Made by a program: the position numbers and the translations under genes. Below, in pieces: positions 61,280 to 64,000 of a DNA stretch of 64,000 bases (the first letter of the stretch is position 1; each line of letters opens with the position of its first letter). This DNA comes from Nageia nagi. Its lineage: Eukaryota > Pinophyta. The notes below the pieces were generated by a model that did not search any database, was not told where the DNA came from, and was given only the letters and a program-made list of their open reading frames with translations. The DNA is taken from positions 54,622,001 through 54,686,000 of the forward strand of contig JBITNC010000001.1 in the NCBI GenBank assembly GCA_050084985.1, in the 5' to 3' direction.

Positions 61280-62110
61280 TCTAATTAGTCTCAAACTTGT
61301 TTTTATCTTACTTTTCATCTTGTGATTTATGATTATTCTCCTTGAGTACTAGATCACCCACTTAGAACTCTCATGGTATAATCTTCTTACTATAGTTTTT
61401 CTTGGCTCTTCTTTGATAAGCTTTGAGATATTCTAATGAATGGATTCACTTTTTATCTAATCCTTCTAGCTACCTTAATCTTGATTTTTTTTTTACTCTT
61501 CCCAATCAATGATGCCTTATATAGATACCTTCAATGATGGTATTTCTATCTCCAAAGTTATGACCACCTCATCTTTATAGTACCAATGAAAATAGAAGAC
61601 AACCTATAGCTGATATGATGCTTGTTCTATATTCCCATAATACATATATAAGCTATGAATGCCAATCTTTATGAGTTTTCTTGATTATTTTGCATAAAAT
61701 ATTGACAATTATCTTGTTAGTTTCTTCTAGTTATTTTTTTCCTTGTGGATAATATGTTGATGAAAACCTTTTCCTTATTTTTAAACTCTTGGAGCCTATT
61801 TCAAGTTAGCATGCTTTTAATACTTTTTACATTTTTGAATATGTAAAATTTAATCCTTTCCATATATGGCAATAATATCTTAGTCTTAAGAGCTTATGAT
61901 AGAATGATTTACCATTGAAATGACCTCTATTTATGCTATCATGTACTTGTTCCATAGCCTTATTTGCTTAGTTTCATTTAGAAATATAAGAAAAGTACCA
62001 TGATATTACTTTTGTAAATAATATCACCAATAATGACATACCTTGTAGCCATGCATTTTAGACTTCATTTGAGGAACTTGGAATGACATGAATCTAAATT
62101 CTTTCCTTTC
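61280..62110 (-). pseudogene. G5: gypsy integrase C-terminal region, decayed
   Basis: With stops read through, the minus strand gives LAFIAYICIMGI (the ALWAYRTT region), then a charged stretch and EF-stop-VGDLVLKEN (the REFxVGDLVLK motif) near 61340-61370. This order is typical of Tat/Athila-type integrases. It is the target of G6. Confidence 0.65.
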
Positions 62111-62120
62111 TTGAGATAGT

Positions 62121-62847
62121 TGTTAACACCTAAAAAGGAATTTTAATTTAATTAAAATACTTTTTAGGTATTTTAAATAGTTCATTTAATTTATTAAATA
62201 AATACTCTTTTCCATATGCACTCTCATCTTTCTTTATGTTTTGTAGAATAATGTCAGCTCAACATCACAATAAGCCTATGGAGAAGCCTTAGTACTAGAC
62301 CTATTACCTATAAAGGTGGATGGGTTGTGCATGATCAAAGATATAACATGATATGATATAATCCCAAATCCTTAATAGGTGGCAATATACTTATTTCATT
62401 CTTGACTAGTATTTCATAACATCACCTATCATTTTTTGATTTTGTTATATTTTGAGTTCTTCATTTCTATGATATTTCATCCATTTGTAAGCAAGATTTT
62501 GTGCATCAAAGGTGGAGTGATGACATCAAGTGAAAGGAAAAGGTATTCTAGAATGATAATTGGGTGATGTTGCTAGGTTCCTAGCACCAACACTAGGTTT
62601 GAGGTTGGATTCATGGCTCCATGTCTTGGAGAAGCTTATCATTCATTCTCTTTCAATTGGATTTTACCTTCATTCATCATTATAGGTAAAGTATAGGTTT
62701 ATATCTTTCATAAATCTAGTTTTGATAAATCAAGGTCAATTAGATCATTTTCATTTTTCATACCATCAATTTCTTGTTATTTCATGGTTAATTAGTAAAT
62801 TTAATATTATGTAAATAACCCTAATTATTACTATTTCAATTATAACA
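62121..62847 (+). repeat. G6 5' LTR (727 bp)
   Basis: It starts TGTTAACACC and ends AATTATAACA, a perfect 5-bp TGTTA/TAACA inverted terminus. An inverted repeat around AAAATACTTTTTAGGTATTT lies near its start (about 62154-62175). Left flank ATAGT. Confidence 0.75.
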
Positions 62848-62849
62848 AT

Positions 62850-62865
62850 TGGTGAACCCAACTTC
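62850..62865 (+). other. G6 primer-binding site candidate
   Basis: TGGTGAACCCAACTTC lies two bases after the LTR. The TGG start fits any CCA-ended tRNA; I cannot assign the tRNA. Confidence 0.55.
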
Positions 62866-62953
62866 TATTCATACATCATGTTATCCTTCACTAGTTGTGA
62901 CAAAATCCTAGGGTTTTAGATAGTAATAATCTTTCATTTCAAGTATTTTATAA

Positions 62954-64000
62954 ATGGAACCTATTGAGTTTCTTTCCATATTCAATAGCCTTAATGAGGC
63001 CACCAAGCTTAATCTAAATAATATTCTATATGGAAATAAGAGAGAAGTGAAGCCTTTAACATTAGGGGTAATAGTTGATCTATTGGAGGTGCTCCACTAA
63101 TGTCTAGAGATTTAAATTCATTATATGATGAGATTTGCAATACTAGGGAACCCAATTTGCAAGTGGAACTTATTTTTGATACATACAATGGTGAGGGATA
63201 TCATATGGCTCATATCAAGGCTTTTGAAATGAAGTTGAAATTGAAATTTGGGTGAAAGAAAACTTGATGGCTAAATACTTTCCTACTACATTTAAAGTGA
63301 TACAGTCAATTGGTACTTCTATTTACTCACTAATTCTATTAATTGTTATGCATAATTTATCTTGGAATTTTAAGTCCATTTCAAATATTGTGCTCCTATA
63401 AAAATGATATTTTCATATTTGGTTAGTGTTATCCAAGGTCTAAATAAGAGATTTGAAAACTTTTCCCAAATATACCAAAAGATATGGAGCATGATTCACA
63501 AACCCTTATTAGAGTCTCATGCCACATCCATGTTCATTCATAATATCCTTCCTAAATTAAAATTTATAGCCTTGGATTATATGACACTACCCTTTACAAA
63601 AATTATGTATAGGCTTATCCAAAAATAGAAATTCTTAGGTAATATGGGTGACTTGAAATATGAAAACCCTAATAAGGAATAAAGGAAGTTAGGCATCAGA
63701 AAAAGGAAGATAAAGAGATACATGCCATAGAAGAACCCTTATCAAAAGAGCAATAAAAAAGTAAAGAAAAACAAAATTTTAGAAAGAATAATAGGTTAGC
63801 TTTGGCTCCTACCATTATGTTTAAGGATTTTTTACAAAAGGGACTAATCAAATTGTATTCAAAATAAGAGGTAGGTCCTAAAGATGATAAACCTAGTTGG
63901 GACAATAAAGAAATTTTTTGTGAATATCACAAAGTTAAAGGTTATAGAAAAAATGCATGTACGATCTTAAGGAAATAATTACAAAAATTATTGGATGATG
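62954..64000 (+). pseudogene. G6 gag (Tat/Athila-like), partial at the window end
   Basis: Possible start ATG at 62954-62956 (MEPIEFLSIFNSLNEATKLN). Conserved gag blocks are read across frameshifts: LIFDTYNGEGYHMAHIKAFE (about 63168-63227), a segment 63404-63628 with VSVIQGLNKRFENFSQIYQK and FIHNILPKLKFIALDYM, and near the end the CEYHKVKGYRKNAC knuckle (63919-63960) followed by LRK, as in Tat/Ogre gag. Several stops make it a pseudogene. The rest of the element is outside the window. Confidence 0.82.

Overview
The window is nuclear DNA of a plant with a large, repeat-rich genome, probably a gymnosperm or another giant-genome seed plant (an inference from the AT-rich composition, deep nesting and decayed LTR elements; no species-diagnostic gene is present). 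I found no intact host gene. Almost everything recognisable is an LTR retrotransposon or a fragment of one, from Ty1/copia and Ty3/gypsy, on both strands and nested in each other. I use working names: E1-E6 copia-type, G1-G6 gypsy-type, S1 a solo LTR, N1 a non-autonomous nested element, X a gypsy-type LTR pair.

Layout. 1-2826: 3' half of copia E1 (+), ending in an LTR; it sits inside the RT of copia E2. 2827-8371: E2 (-), with decayed RT, protease and gag, a long leader, a PBS and the 5' LTR, interrupted by solo LTR S1 (3298-4357, TSD CTTAT). 8715-9660: 3' tail of copia E5 (+). 9661-11897: a gag/ORF1-like ruin and unrecognised DNA. 11903-20647: E3 (-), a structurally complete copia element with two 489-bp LTRs, TSD CCTTG, PBS, PPT and one gag-pol frame of 1,306 codons broken only by in-frame stops. 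Its 3-kb leader holds a piece of a host WD40 gene of the TTG1/LWD type in antisense. 20972-31759: G1 (+), a complete gypsy element (TSD ATATC) split in its integrase by N1 (25298-29952, TSD CTAAG). 31765-35091: no recognised gene.

35097-41150: E4 (-), a copia relative of E3. 41515-43740: G2 (-), a gypsy protease-to-integrase fragment. 43741-44466: an unrecognised, GC-richer ORF ruin. 44468-44878: an LTR piece of the E4 family. 44900-45540: E6 (+), a copia RT ruin of another lineage. 47140-47380: a tRNA-derived SINE candidate. 47480-48290: a degenerate telomere-motif array. 51540-53690: G3 (-), an LTR edge and integrase. 53690-57240: X, two gypsy-type LTR copies about 0.6 kb apart. 57241-58860: G4 (-), gypsy RT/RNase H. 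61280-62110: G5 (-), gypsy integrase. 62121-64000: G6 (+), a 727-bp LTR, PBS and Tat/Athila-like gag running off the window.

The most interesting signals are: (i) the antisense host-gene fragment inside E3, bounded by 15-bp direct repeats; (ii) stop codons at the same codon positions in the diverged elements E3 and E4, one of them also in E1, which suggests a family spread while already broken and helped in trans; (iii) a 40-55-nt inverted repeat kept in every copia LTR; (iv) a leader region that holds different foreign-looking DNA in different family members; (v) minisatellites placed between pol and the PPT.
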